From: Flammeovirga sp. OC4 | GTDB lineage: Bacteria > Bacteroidota > Bacteroidia > Cytophagales > Flammeovirgaceae | NCBI RefSeq assembly: GCF_000812565.1 | Contig: NZ_JTAM01000041.1 | Location: forward strand, 26,229 to 90,228 | Direction of reading: 5' to 3' | DNA: 64,000 bases | Shown here: positions 52,801-62,703 of the stretch, one piece after another | Layout of the letters: each line of letters opens with the position of its first letter | How positions within the stretch are numbered: position 1 is the first letter of the stretch | The notes under the pieces: generated by a model | The model's database searches: none | Seen by the model: the letters and a program-made list of their open reading frames with translations, nothing else | What the model was told of the DNA's origin: nothing | Position numbers and translations under genes: made by a program

Positions 52801-55800
52801 TAAAACACCCGTGTTAACTGTAAGGTCTTCCAATATTGTGATGTCTTCTCCCATTGTAACTGTAGCACCGTCTGTATCAATGACCAATTTCTGCGTAGAA
52901 ATAGCATTCGCACCACTTATGGTTTGATCATCTGTACTATTAAGAGTAATTGTAGAGGTGGAGGCGTTGATTGTTCCATCATTTGTTATATTACCAGCAC
53001 TATTGAGGTCAAAGCTATTCAGATTTATTGTTGCTGTAGAAGGCAAGCTTAAATCACCAACCATTGTGATATCATTGATAAGTGTTTCTACTGTGACATT
53101 AGAAAGTAAAACTAACTTTCCTATTGTATTTACAAATTCGACATCGATTGATTCCGCTGAAGTATTTCCTAGTTCTATCACGGCATTTTCATTCACTGAT
53201 GAAGATGCGGCATCTAATGCTATTTTACCAGAGAATACATTGATCTGACCTCCACTAAAGTCAAATGTTGAAGCACTACCTAATACTTCAAATGTACCTC
53301 TAGTCGCACTATTAGGATTACCAATTAACCCTGCATCAAATGTACCTCCGGATTGTGTATAAGTAACGTTGGCATCGTTTGCTGCAAGATCTCTTCTTAA
53401 TTCTGAACCTACTACAATTGAACCGGCAGACAATTCAATCTCACCACTTGTTGCATAAATAATTGAATTTTCATCTCCAGCATTTGCAATATTAAAACTA
53501 CCTCCAGCAACTGTTAGTTTACCACCAAGCAAAAAGTTTGCATCATCTCCAACCACATTCACTGCACCTTGTTTCAACATCAAACCTGCATTAGTCGACA
53601 TTACCCAATTTGAACTTGGAACTGCATATGGTGTAATATTAATAGCACTGTTATCGAGTACAAGTGTACCATTGGATAGTGTGATTAGTTCTTCGGTCGT
53701 GACACTTGGTAGCGTAAAGTTTGTATTGAATGTGAAAGTAGAGTCTTGATTGTTGCCCTTATTCATTACAATTTTATATAATTCGGGAGTTAATGGTGAA
53801 GTGATATCATCAGTATAGTAATTGTCAAATACCCCACTTTCAGTACCTTGAAGCTCTAATACAATACGGTTTTCAGTCGTTGATTTTAACAAACTAAACT
53901 CAATGGCATCTGCACCACTCTCTCCTCCATCTATTTGAGGAATAGTGATATCTCCATTAACTATCAAAGTATGTTCTACGTCATCTGTACCTGTTACCAA
54001 AAATTTGTTTGATGCAGATGAATTATTTGAAATTGTATTTTGAAGGTTTAGATTCCCTGTATTCACTGTTATAGGAGTGCTAGAATTTACTTCAATTGCT
54101 GCTTCTCTAAAACCCCCGATATTAATATTATTTTCAACGTTAATAGATTTATCTAAAATCAATGTTGATCCATCTACCATCAAAGATTTGAATTCAACAG
54201 GTTGACTTACACCTGCCGCAAAGGTAAATTCATTACCAAAATCACCACCTCCCCATAGTCTTACAGAAGGGTATTTTGGGAATTCAGGTATTTCCATATC
54301 TGAATTATTACTTTGGATCATTACCTCACTTCGTGGCTCACTTAAGAAATTATTTAAATCTTGACCATTTAAAGTAGCTCCCTTATGGATTCTCAATGAA
54401 CCTACTTGTTCTACTACATCAACAGTTAAGCTTCCACTTGATAATCGTATTCTTGCCAAATCGGCCGCCTCTAAGGTAGCTGTCTCATCAGAATCAAATC
54501 GAATTACTGCCACTTCAATAGCAGAATTAATCACAACTCTGTGGCCTCTTGTTTCATTTGGACTACCATATCTACCGTGACCTACTATAATGATATCACC
54601 TGCTGAAGGAGTTCCTTGAGTACTGAATGGATTACCAGTGTTTTTCCAATCAGGATTAGTCGTCCATCTTGCCGTATCATTCCAATTATCAGCTCGTCCA
54701 ACTGAAACATTTTCAAAGTTGGAACTGTTTTCTGCTGTACCCCAAAAAGAATAATATACAGTTAATTCTCCAGTAAATTTCGAAGCTGCTCCTGCTGTGT
54801 AAAGTGAATTATATGCAGGAACTGCATTTGTTGTAAAAATATAATCTGTTTCTGTAGCATCATCTCCATCAGTATCAACGGCTGCTGCTACTCCTAGTGA
54901 CTCCCTTGATTTATTTGGAACTTGTATTTGGACTCTAGCAGGTACAAAATTTGCTTCATCATCATTTACTGTATCTAAATCTTCAGAATTGTATTTAAAA
55001 ACACCCGCTACATCCGGAATATTTGCGTCATATCCATAGGTCGTAGTTTTCCACCAATAATTTAAAATCTCATCATCTGTACCATCTGTGGTTAACGTAG
55101 CCACACTACCATTATTGGTCGCTAATTGTAGAAAGCCATCTTCTGCTGGTTTATTAGAAACTGTAAGTGTAGCCGGTGTAAATTTATAGGAATCAGCGAC
55201 AGGTGTATCAAACTCAGACGCCAATGGATAGTAGTAGTCTCCATCACTTGTTACTTGATAAGTAAGACCTCCATCTGTATAATTTCCAGCTCCTACCAAC
55301 ATACGTTTGTCGGTTATATTATCTGCAAAATTATTGATCCCACTTCCATTTTCATCAGTAATACCTTGTGCTCCAACTACAACACCATATTCATTTGCCT
55401 TAATTACACCTTGTTGCCATGTTAATTTTGAAGCGTAAATGATATTGGATAATTCTACCCCATTGGCATTATTTAACCATAAGTGCGTCACACCTACGTT
55501 TGTAGTATCAGCAATTTGAGGATCTGCTAAATCATAACTAGAGACAATACTTTGTGATGTTCCTGCCGATCCATTGATGATTAAATGACCTGCTGACGAA
55601 GGTTCTCCTATTCTTCCTTTAAAAGTTAAGTCACCTTCAACTTCTACTACATAATTGGAATAATCAAACGTACCTTGTGTTAAAGACAATGATGATAATA
55701 CCTTTAATCTTGTGGACCCAATTGCTGAAGCACCACTAAAATCTCTTACTTTAAAAACATCTGATGCGTTTGGCAAATCAATATTTAAATGATTAATACT

Positions 55801-58800
55801 GTAAGCTTCATCAGTATCTCTAATATCAATATAATGATCTACTCCATCTCCGTTGAAAGTCAACTTATTATTTGACCCGATATTCAGTTGAGTATCATTG
55901 TATAAAGTAAGGTCACCACTAATTGTCAAATCATAATCACCTATCTGTAAGTTACTATTTTCCTCAATTACAAGGTGGCTTAATATTGTGAGATCTCCGT
56001 CTGTTGGTATTGGATCTCCAAATGAACCAATACCATCTGATAAGGTCACATTACGGAGTGGATAGTCTGTAGTAACCGTTAAGTTAAAAAATGGGATAGA
56101 TGACACAAACTCTACATCTCTATCAGAGTTAATATCGAAAATAATCTCACCACCAGTGACATTATAGAAACCATCTCCCATTGCAAATTTTGTCAGGTAT
56201 TGAAGATCGGTATCTTCATTATGGATGGTAATTGTACCGCCTGACATGTTAAATGAATTAGTCTTATAAGGCAGAGAAAGTGCTGCAACCGTACTACCTG
56301 GCACATAGCCATAAATTGTCATTTCACCTCCAGTCATTGTTAAAGATCCTTGGTGATCCACACCTAATACTGAAGTTTTAATTTGGTTTAGAAAAACCTC
56401 ACCACCTTCTTGAACAAAATAACCTCTTTCTCTCAAGGTTATACTATTTTGTCTTCCATTACTTGTTCCATCACTATTTAAACCGATATTTAATCGACCT
56501 CCAGTCACTAATACATTACCATAAACTGTTAACGCATTTACTGGTCCGAAATTAATATCGGCACCATTATCGACCCACAATCTACATCCAAAACCTAAAT
56601 CGTAATTTCCTGTAGTACCTGCATAGCTTGGAACATAAATATTTTCACCAAAATGAAGTGTACCATATTTCATAACGAACATACCATTACTTGTCGTCAT
56701 AGATCCATCCGTTCCTCCAGTACTACCATTAGAGTGTTCATTGTAACCATACATTTCAAATCGTCCTTCAACATCTGCACTGATATTTAAGTTATAATTA
56801 TCGGATGTCCCCTTGTCCACAACGATTTGATATAATATAGTTGATCCATTACAAATTAAATCTTGATCTTTTTGATCTGCATCAAAAGTCAAAATTGCAT
56901 ACTCACCAGCAAGATTGTCAGATAAGTAAGCATCTAATTCTGTAAGATAAGAAGCAGACCCAAATGTAAATGAATCCTTTATATCAGCTCTATTAGTTAA
57001 TGCTATTTCCCCAGCATTGACTAAGCTGCTTTTTAGGATAATGTTATGAATTACATCATCGGTTCCCACCCCTAAGGTAGCTTGTGGTAAAACCCTCACA
57101 TTGCCATTAATATTTAAATCAACTGCCGTGTTGGAGTTATCGCTTGACCCTAATGTTATTTTACCTTTCGTTAGTACTAAAGAATCTGTCAACGTGAGAT
57201 CTGCAGCGATAATCAATTCATCACTTGCATTATCCATTTCTATATTTACATTATGGTAAGCGTAACTGTTCGACAAAACAATCCCTGTTCCGTTAAACTC
57301 TACAGTACCTCCATTGTCTGTTAAAAAGCCACCTTCAGCTGTTGCGTTTGCTGGCGAAGGGAAGTTATCAGCATTTAATTTAATAGTCCCTTTACCATTT
57401 ACCGATGAGAAATTATGACCTACGGTAGTGCCTACTACTAGTGTACCCCCTTGATTAATTTCTAAATCTCCAGCAGCAATGTTATCAGAATCCAACGTAA
57501 TTACTCCACCCGATAAAATAAAGACATCATCTGTAGATGTAGGAAAAGTATTTGTACCGTCCGCAAAACCCGATGGATTTTTTGTCCAAATATCAGTGTC
57601 TGTCCAATTACCTGTACTTTTAGTATAAAAAGCATCTGGGGCAGTGGAAGCCAAGGTATAAAAACCATCACCATTTACATCATATTGTGCATCAGTAATA
57701 GTAAATGAGACTTCATCTGATCCCACAAAAGTAGCCGATGGTCCTGCTACTACCGTGTAAGTAGAGCCATTATCTGATGAATAAACTAAAGAATAATCAC
57801 CTGTTACCCTCTCTGGACCGCTACCTGTATCAAAGTCATTGGGTTTACCCTCATAGTTTTGAACATTGAAATTTAACGTAAGATCTAGATTTCCATTTTT
57901 TTGAAGATAGAATTTTTTAGACCAGACACGAGTATTAGTCGGAGCATTGTCAAATGTTAGTCCCCCTTCGTTTGTTTCACCCATTATGACATAATCTCCA
58001 TTTGTTGTACTAGAGGTAGTCAATGCTATTGCGCTGGATGGGTTTCCTCTGTCTGGTGAATAATCGCCTCCGTCATTTCCATAAACGACAAGGTTTTGGT
58101 TCGGTGTTGTATTATTATTAAATAATTCGTCAGTGTCAGAAAGTTCTGCATGTGTTAAGCCATATTTTGCAGCTAAATAATCATTGACACGTAACCTAGT
58201 TACAGGATCAAGATTACCACCTGATGTCTTGTTATATACAATTACCTCTGCAATGTAACCATCCCAACCTAAATTCGAATCTTCATCTGCTCCTCCTACT
58301 GACCCAAATTTATGAGTACTTGTATTATCTGTGTTCTTTTGTAATGCACTAAGTAATCCTCCATTTGATGTAAAACTTGTCTCATTCGATGTGTTTCTTT
58401 GTACAGAAATCAATCCCCAATTATCACTTATTGGCCATGTTTCAATATCAGTGTTATTAATATTATTATCAGGCCCTCTAAAATAAAAGCTGGCATTACT
58501 CCATTTACCAAATAGTGACCTTGTTGCATTACCTCCCGCATAGAAACCAACGTTACCCGTTGTTTCATTAGCCTTTAATACCACAAAGAATTCATAGTTT
58601 TCAAGCTCTAATTCTACAGTGTTATTAGAAGCATCTTTTAAGATTAAACCTTCATGACTTGAAGATGGAAATAAGATAGCAGGTAGTGAGTTTATTTGAT
58701 TTGTTTGGTAAACAATACCATTTTCACTATTGTCATTATTCACATAATAACCGTTACCCGACTGATCTTGCCACTTGTCGACTCTAAATACACCCGACCC

Positions 58801-58974
58801 TAGATCTGTAGTGTCATCAGATGTTATTTGATCGGCTTTAAGCCATACTTCAAGGCCATCTGTGGGGATGTCATTTTGGGCGTAATATTCAAAAGTTAAT
58901 GTCAAAAATAGAAAAAGAGAAATAACACCTTTGGGGTGCCTTAAACAGTAATTGAGAATGGTAAAATGTCGCAT
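49855..58974 (-). CDS. Giant T9SS-secreted surface protein (LamG-like, repeat-rich, sorting domain)
   Basis: 3039 residues. The N-terminus has a signal peptide (about 1-32) and a LamG/concanavalin-like domain (about 35-275: GLEVWLKADQ, WQDQSGNG, YEFFVVLKAN, YIAEVIVYN). A second domain (about 290-450) contains QNLVVYGNDGGDYSPD. A very long part (about 460-2750) has short beta-rich repeats with sequences such as GDLTIL, NLTVTTDY, LTLSGSGD-like motifs, as in parallel beta-helix surface proteins. An FnIII-like LPVELISFNA segment precedes the C-terminal type A sorting domain (SVYPNPTQGEKVN to ISKRVIIE), which directs export by T9SS and anchoring. Likely a cell-surface adhesin or sugar-binding protein. 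No catalytic motif was seen. Confidence 0.85.
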   Translation of the reverse strand: MRHFTILNYCLRHPKGVISLFLFLTLTFEYYAQNDIPTDGLEVWLKADQITSDDTTDLGSGVFRVDKWQDQSGNGYYVNNDNSENGIVYQTNQINSLPAILFPSSSHEGLILKDASNNTVELELENYEFFVVLKANETTGNVGFYAGGNATRSLFGKWSNASFYFRGPDNNINNTDIETWPISDNWGLISVQRNTSNETSFTSNGGLLSALQKNTDNTSTHKFGSVGGADEDSNLGWDGYIAEVIVYNKTSGGNLDPVTRLRVNDYLAAKYGLTHAELSDTDELFNNNTTPNQNLVVYGNDGGDYSPDRGNPSSAIALTTSSTTNGDYVIMGETNEGGLTFDNAPTNTRVWSKKFYLQKNGNLDLTLNFNVQNYEGKPNDFDTGSGPERVTGDYSLVYSSDNGSTYTVVAGPSATFVGSDEVSFTITDAQYDVNGDGFYTLASTAPDAFYTKSTGNWTDTDIWTKNPSGFADGTNTFPTSTDDVFILSGGVITLDSDNIAAGDLEINQGGTLVVGTTVGHNFSSVNGKGTIKLNADNFPSPANATAEGGFLTDNGGTVEFNGTGIVLSNSYAYHNVNIEMDNASDELIIAADLTLTDSLVLTKGKITLGSSDNSNTAVDLNINGNVRVLPQATLGVGTDDVIHNIILKSSLVNAGEIALTNRADIKDSFTFGSASYLTELDAYLSDNLAGEYAILTFDADQKDQDLICNGSTILYQIVVDKGTSDNYNLNISADVEGRFEMYGYNEHSNGSTGGTDGSMTTSNGMFVMKYGTLHFGENIYVPSYAGTTGNYDLGFGCRLWVDNGADINFGPVNALTVYGNVLVTGGRLNIGLNSDGTSNGRQNSITLRERGYFVQEGGEVFLNQIKTSVLGVDHQGSLTMTGGEMTIYGYVPGSTVAALSLPYKTNSFNMSGGTITIHNEDTDLQYLTKFAMGDGFYNVTGGEIIFDINSDRDVEFVSSIPFFNLTVTTDYPLRNVTLSDGIGSFGDPIPTDGDLTILSHLVIEENSNLQIGDYDLTISGDLTLYNDTQLNIGSNNKLTFNGDGVDHYIDIRDTDEAYSINHLNIDLPNASDVFKVRDFSGASAIGSTRLKVLSSLSLTQGTFDYSNYVVEVEGDLTFKGRIGEPSSAGHLIINGSAGTSQSIVSSYDLADPQIADTTNVGVTHLWLNNANGVELSNIIYASKLTWQQGVIKANEYGVVVGAQGITDENGSGINNFADNITDKRMLVGAGNYTDGGLTYQVTSDGDYYYPLASEFDTPVADSYKFTPATLTVSNKPAEDGFLQLATNNGSVATLTTDGTDDEILNYWWKTTTYGYDANIPDVAGVFKYNSEDLDTVNDDEANFVPARVQIQVPNKSRESLGVAAAVDTDGDDATETDYIFTTNAVPAYNSLYTAGAASKFTGELTVYYSFWGTAENSSNFENVSVGRADNWNDTARWTTNPDWKNTGNPFSTQGTPSAGDIIIVGHGRYGSPNETRGHRVVINSAIEVAVIRFDSDETATLEAADLARIRLSSGSLTVDVVEQVGSLRIHKGATLNGQDLNNFLSEPRSEVMIQSNNSDMEIPEFPKYPSVRLWGGGDFGNEFTFAAGVSQPVEFKSLMVDGSTLILDKSINVENNINIGGFREAAIEVNSSTPITVNTGNLNLQNTISNNSSASNKFLVTGTDDVEHTLIVNGDITIPQIDGGESGADAIEFSLLKSTTENRIVLELQGTESGVFDNYYTDDITSPLTPELYKIVMNKGNNQDSTFTFNTNFTLPSVTTEELITLSNGTLVLDNSAINITPYAVPSSNWVMSTNAGLMLKQGAVNVVGDDANFLLGGKLTVAGGSFNIANAGDENSIIYATSGEIELSAGSIVVGSELRRDLAANDANVTYTQSGGTFDAGLIGNPNSATRGTFEVLGSASTFDFSGGQINVFSGKIALDAASSSVNENAVIELGNTSAESIDVEFVNTIGKLVLLSNVTVETLINDITMVGDLSLPSTATINLNSFDLNSAGNITNDGTINASTSTITLNSTDDQTISGANAISTQKLVIDTDGATVTMGEDITILEDLTVNTGVLSDNGQTINVGGLLSVFGTHSTTSTGRIKMNGSTAQDMNITGSLGRVEIDNAAGISLTNSLNLVADEIVFTNGVLDIDQFTLNLGTNVVLTATTAFDANNMIQLSGSSNAQGVKITLPNDEISSEKLLPIGYSGIFAPVGLVGDYNGAELVVKPINTRHTVAENQGDNNEALDQYWRIEFSTADVTVPDDRYVSLYYDNTNINGTEADYIGIIINDDAEIQKNVQKTLDVANNRIDIDLATSLVTGDYFAGDVLSTPDDIIRYRLASGVTDGVLNEVSTDKWEISKDNGVTYTKLEDEVSPTLFSGTILEVPSGTNLETTTSGTLGFKTYYKAIIEGTLVIHVDDRQINFDAVEGGGKVKFFVNTDKVGQMPNANWEPFFTSGGGIIVEGNADSPVLNLNAPINNNKLTIGSLTLIGTGTGQEWEIPGGNGLNISTGELSISNVEFDLTTSSILNDINIDNDGKLTINTPTTANGNVTVDVGDTNNGTGASLNIESGSLIVKGDLTVDTEGILNVINSSLNAENNITLNSGSEITLSTGASLSIGGDFTDNGTSSASLSGSTLIFNGTSGDQTFTGDYTAGRAIDNLVINKSNGQVILAGSNTKEVSNLTLNSVLNNMGNDDGSLLFLGNSSDVNGNSYITGPVSKKLNVGDSFIFPVGGVGDLRTLAVIYTQNVTGPSEKTWTVEYGQLLKPVVEDSVDSTTGIVNVSSEFQWRVTDLDEGDAPFSKESNAEIFAYYSALTRSPNFILAIWNDLDLGVPKWKKAGDPLHNTETYFETEAVSFSEKYLAIATIDDATDLPVELISFNANAEDQQVILDWATASEINNDHFEVQRSIDGKNWSTLATIEGAGNSSVRLDYEFIDANPVMNQLSFYRLIQRDFDGTETVFDPQQVYMEDGNAVAGLSVYPNPTQGEKVNLILKSWKGDVEIGLFNTLGYKVLEDTWTFGESQLKEIQINDIPRGVYLLRLKSGKTIISKRVIIE

Positions 58975-59215
58975 ATTTATTTAGTGTAAGTCTGTTATAA
59001 ACTTGCAATGTTATTCATCATAAGTATATATCAGATATAGTGTGACTAAAAGCATACTTCAACAACAATCATTATTGAAAGGTTATAGTATTTATAAAGT
59101 CATGTTAATTTCAAATTATAATCAGAGCGTTAATAATCTTCAGTAAAGAATATCTTTTAATTGAAATGTAATTTTCAGTGTTGAGTATATTAATGAAATG
59201 GAAATTACTATTTAC

Positions 59216-59236
59216 ACAATTGCGGATAGCAATTGT
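59216..59236. promoter_or_regulatory. Palindrome, possible operator
   Basis: ACAATTGC (59216-59223) and GCAATTGT (59229-59236) pair perfectly with a 5-base spacer. It is about 240 bases upstream of the giant surface-protein gene. A DNA-binding site is possible but unproved. Confidence 0.35.
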
Positions 59237-59331
59237 ATACATCATTAAAGTGTTTAATTAGGTGTAGAATAAATTTACATACATAATTAGTATTTAGGGT
59301 GTCTGATAGAGTCTTTTAACCTATCGAAAAC

Positions 59332-59350
59332 GATAATCATAATGATTAGT
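59332..59350. promoter_or_regulatory. Fur-box-like sequence
   Basis: 15 of 19 bases match the Fur consensus GATAATGATAATCATTATC; the centre is a 7-1-7 palindrome, TAATCAT-A-ATGATTA. It is about 360 bases upstream of the giant gene, so a link is uncertain. Confidence 0.3.
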
Positions 59351-59876
59351 AATCAAGGTTATGTTACTCAATTAGACCTAACAAATTTCAAGGCTTAGAA
59401 TAAGAAACTCAAAACAAATAAAATTGTTTTGAAAAGTTATTAGTGTAAAAACCTATGTCATATTACACATATTAGTTATTGAGTTGAATAATATAATTTT
59501 CGAAGCAATGATTCTATTAATTACAATAATCCTGTTTTTTTTTTAATTATTAAAATATTTACAATTGTTTTTAACTCAAAATTGAACTCTCAGACAAAAA
59601 AACATAACATACAACACTCATTTCGTGTAACTTATATTCATTTCTTACGTAATATCCCTCTTTTTAATACATGGGTTTCATCGAGTAAGTAAAACCTAAA
59701 AAATGATCACAATCAAAAATCTAATCAATGTTATATGCATCACTAATAATTCAAGTTGGATCTATTGGGGAATTATTACGAATAACGTTAAAGGAATAAG
59801 AGCACACAGGTCAATCATCTTTAAAGTAATTGGTATTTCTAAATCGGGGGCATAAAGAGAAGTCATTTTCTGGTAG

Positions 59877-59921
59877 AAAAAAATAAACCATACATGAATA
59901 ATAAACTTCACATATGGTTTA
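59877..59921 (-). terminator. Terminator after the small basic protein gene
   Basis: TAAACCATA (59884-59892) pairs with TATGGTTTA (59913-59921), and on the minus strand a run of seven Ts follows. It supports transcription of the gene ending at 59998. Confidence 0.6.
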
Positions 59922-59997
59922 CTAATGAAAGAATCGTATAAACTTCTAAATCTTGAAATGTGAGTAAGTCAAGTTGTACCTACTTACTACCAACTCC

Positions 59998-60204
59998 TTA
60001 ATACTTTTTAGGTTGACCTTTTTTCTTAGTATTCGCTTTAGGCTTTAAAAGATTATTAACCCTCTCATATTCTTTTTTCAATTTTTTATTTTCAGGGTCA
60101 AACCGAAGATCCAATTTTAATTTTTTGTGCAACCTTTGAAGTTCCATCTTTTTAAGAAACCTTGGATCATCTGTTTTGCTAAATGTCTTTTTTGCGTTTT
60201 TCAT
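59998..60204 (-). CDS. Small basic protein of unknown function
   Basis: 68 residues, about a third Lys or Arg, no signal peptide; a helical centre (RFLKKMELQRLHKKLKLDL) could bind nucleic acid. A terminator follows the stop, which supports it as a real gene. No family recognised. Confidence 0.5.
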   Translation of the reverse strand: MKNAKKTFSKTDDPRFLKKMELQRLHKKLKLDLRFDPENKKLKKEYERVNNLLKPKANTKKKGQPKKY

Positions 60205-60468
60205 AACTCAATATAAAAAACATCTTTCAAATAAACTGTATTTTGAAATCAGGTTGAGGTATATTATGTATAATTATGCGATCATGATAAATAGATTCCA
60301 TAATGATATTTAACAGTTGAATTTACCTCAGAATGAACGGTCCAATCTCAATTCTATTTATTCGTTTCATGTTACGCTTTAAGGATGCAATTCATAGTTT
60401 ACTTTTATTACACGTATACTCTAGCTTTATTAATTCAACTTTCCGAAAAGGCTCTATTCTCTTTTCAT

Positions 60469-60942
60469 TTAAAAATCGTACACAAACGTTGTTATTTTTT
60501 TATCTATCAAAGTATTCTCAATAATAGGTTCTATCTTCTCCCACTTTCCCCCTGCCAAACCACATCCAATTCTAGGCATATGAATCGAAGCGTCTAGGTC
60601 TTTTGCAACTATAGATAACTTTTTAAGGCAATCATTTACGGCTTCGTACCTTATGGGTACTCCATTACTTCCTGTTTTCATTCCTCTTTGACCAATCATA
60701 TTACAGACGTAGACATATTCTTCCACTTGTATGATCTGAATATTACCAAGTGCAAAATCATTTTTAGATCTTTCTCTGTGCCATTTTCGATAATTGGTTT
60801 CAGGTTCTTTCCATCTTTTGGAAATCGCTAAGACAAAACCTTTGCCCCAACCTCCTAAATCATTACAAATATGTGCTATTATCTTAACTCCTTTTGCTTG
60901 TGGAGAAGTAGCATCGCCTTTCAAATATTTTATTTTTTCCAT
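60469..60942 (-). CDS. Macro-domain protein (ADP-ribose hydrolase type)
   Basis: The start at 60942 gives MEKIKYLKGDATSPQAKG, the usual start of this family; 15 residues upstream are not conserved. The domain fills the protein (about 157 residues): IIAHICNDLGGWGKGFVLAISKRW for the ADP-ribose loop, YVCNMIGQRG, SIHMPRIGCGLAGGKWEKIEPII. It is of the Poa1p/TARG1-like type, which removes ADP-ribose or ADP-ribose-1''-phosphate. No partner ADP-ribosyltransferase was seen nearby. Confidence 0.88.
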   Translation of the reverse strand: MEKIKYLKGDATSPQAKGVKIIAHICNDLGGWGKGFVLAISKRWKEPETNYRKWHRERSKNDFALGNIQIIQVEEYVYVCNMIGQRGMKTGSNGVPIRYEAVNDCLKKLSIVAKDLDASIHMPRIGCGLAGGKWEKIEPIIENTLIDKKITTFVYDF

Positions 60943-61274
60943 GATGATATAATATAGGTAACATCTAATAAGCCGCAGTATCAACATTAGGTTTGTTATT
61001 ATACCGTGACAATTATTGAATAGTAAAATGTAGTCTCAACTTTCTTTTAGTTTGCTGTTAGATTGTTGAAAGACGATTTCAATTTACAATTGAATGTATT
61101 ACAAAACAAATAATTACCAATGCTTCATTCCACCATCATATAACTCTCAATTTGAGGGACTAATTCTAATGTAAAAACCTCATGTTTTTTCTATTATAGG
61201 TCAATCTTATTCATGGATATAAAATATTCAATAGTATTTCGCTTAAACATTTAGGAGATTCAAATGACTTCCCC
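60943..61274. other. Intergenic region without recognised features
   Basis: About 330 AT-rich bases between two minus-strand genes. No gene or clear regulatory site was seen. Confidence 0.5.
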
Positions 61275-61946
61275 TCATTTTTTATATAGAATTGTAAAAA
61301 CAAGCACTCTAACATTTCTGCCATTATGCCGAGCAGGTTTTAAGTCCATTTGGTTCAATTCTTTTATGATATAGGGTTTAAGTTTATATGCAAAACTATT
61401 TCGAACTGAACAGTTTGAAATAGATCCATCCTTTTCAATTACAAATTGGATAAAAATTCTTTTGTTACTATTCTTCAACTCGCTTATCTGTAGTTCTAAT
61501 TTAGAAAATAATTTATCACCTATTTCAACAATTTCATTTGGACTAATTGATTGATCAACAAGATTGTTTGGGTAAATTGGAATAGATTCATTTCCTGAAT
61601 TCAAGTAATGCAAAATATCAATAAATTTATTCTTCTTGTATAAGTAAGTCACGGTGTTTCCAAGAGGATCAATTTCTTCTATTTTTCCATCAATTATTTC
61701 GGGGTTTAAGGAAAGTAATTCTCCTTTTTCTGAAAATCCATGAGATAAATCGAATAACGACCATTGTTCATATTGGTATCTTTTTGATACGTTATCATAT
61801 GTAACATATCTTACGTAATAAGCAGAGTCTTTAGAAGATACAATTCCATCTAGTCCATAGTAAACCGTATCTATACTTTGACTGTTTGCTTTTATTGCTA
61901 AGAGACTCAAAATTAATATGTAAAGTTTGAAAATATGGAAGCTCAT
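61275..61946 (-). CDS. Exported TonB C-terminal-domain-like protein
   Basis: 223 residues with a signal peptide (ending ANSQ). The C-terminal ~80 residues (RIFIQFVIEKDGSISNCSVRNSF to LKPARHNGRNVRVLVFTILYKK) match the TonB_C pattern of a two-layer fold that ends with a [LW]KPA.xNG.xVR motif. No membrane anchor or proline-rich spacer, so it is not an ordinary TonB energy transducer. Function unknown. Confidence 0.72.
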   Translation of the reverse strand: MSFHIFKLYILILSLLAIKANSQSIDTVYYGLDGIVSSKDSAYYVRYVTYDNVSKRYQYEQWSLFDLSHGFSEKGELLSLNPEIIDGKIEEIDPLGNTVTYLYKKNKFIDILHYLNSGNESIPIYPNNLVDQSISPNEIVEIGDKLFSKLELQISELKNSNKRIFIQFVIEKDGSISNCSVRNSFAYKLKPYIIKELNQMDLKPARHNGRNVRVLVFTILYKK

Positions 61947-62028
61947 AGGTTAAAGTTTGTGATTCCTTAAAGGTGAGGTTCAATCAAGTCTAAAAAATAT
62001 CCTTCACCCTTATGAATAGTTTGGAGTG

Positions 62029-62550
62029 TTATTGTTTTGATATTTTCTTATTCAAATCTCTTGCGAATTCCGCTTCTCTATAGACCTCATGACTTTTATT
62101 GGATAAGATAGTAAAATCAAGTTGCATATTTTCCATCCACTCTATTGAAGGGCGATGCACGTCTTTTTCAGCAAAATATAATTCAATTTTACCTTTTGGT
62201 CTTTTGGTCTCTTTCCTCAATCTTGTCGATGATACACTTGTCAATGATTTAATGTTTCCGGTTTTAAGTCCAAATTTCCAAGCTATAGCACCTCCTATGC
62301 TAAAAGCCAAAATATCAATCGGAATTTGTTCTTTCTCCACTAAGTATTCAACTGCTAAATCGATTCCTCCATTTAAAAATTGTTGATGAAGGTGATCTTG
62401 ACTGTAATCTGACGTATCTACTTGTCCAATGATGCAACTGTCATAGAACACAATATCAAATTCAGGTTCTAAAAATCTTGTATAATTAGTTAACCAATCA
62501 GCTTTTTCTTTTCCCCATAAATCTGAAAGGATAATTAAACGGTCTTTCAT
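62029..62550 (-). CDS. Alpha/beta hydrolase
   Basis: 173 residues of a small alpha/beta-hydrolase. The nucleophile elbow is AFSIGG (about residues 79-84), with an N-terminal strand RLIILSDLWG and late ELYFAEKDVHRPS and SNKSHEVYREAEFA carrying the probable catalytic Asp and His. The substrate is unknown. The start overlaps by ATGA with a short upstream frame, which may or may not be a gene. Confidence 0.78.
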   Translation of the reverse strand: MKDRLIILSDLWGKEKADWLTNYTRFLEPEFDIVFYDSCIIGQVDTSDYSQDHLHQQFLNGGIDLAVEYLVEKEQIPIDILAFSIGGAIAWKFGLKTGNIKSLTSVSSTRLRKETKRPKGKIELYFAEKDVHRPSIEWMENMQLDFTILSNKSHEVYREAEFARDLNKKISKQ

Positions 62551-62703
62551 TTTATCGTTTGGTTTGTTGATACTTCGATTACAGGCATTTTATGATGACG
62601 TTTAAAGAGGTTTGAAATTCGTAAAAACTTCATATTTGGATTATAATGACTAATAAAATGGTTAGAGTGTGTGTTTAGGCTAAACGTGAAGTTTTTGTGG
62701 TAA

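Larger units (their letters stand above)
58975..59997. other. Long non-coding region upstream of the giant surface protein
   Basis: About 1 kb without a convincing gene. It holds a perfect 8-base-arm palindrome (59216-59236), a Fur-box-like sequence (59332-59350) and a minus-strand terminator (59877-59921). Confidence 0.55.

Noticed and set aside
59221..59240. Resemblance of the palindrome at 59216-59236 to the E. coli lac operator
   Set aside because: A few shared bases (GCGGATA) in a short AT-rich palindrome are likely chance; no LacI-type gene is nearby.
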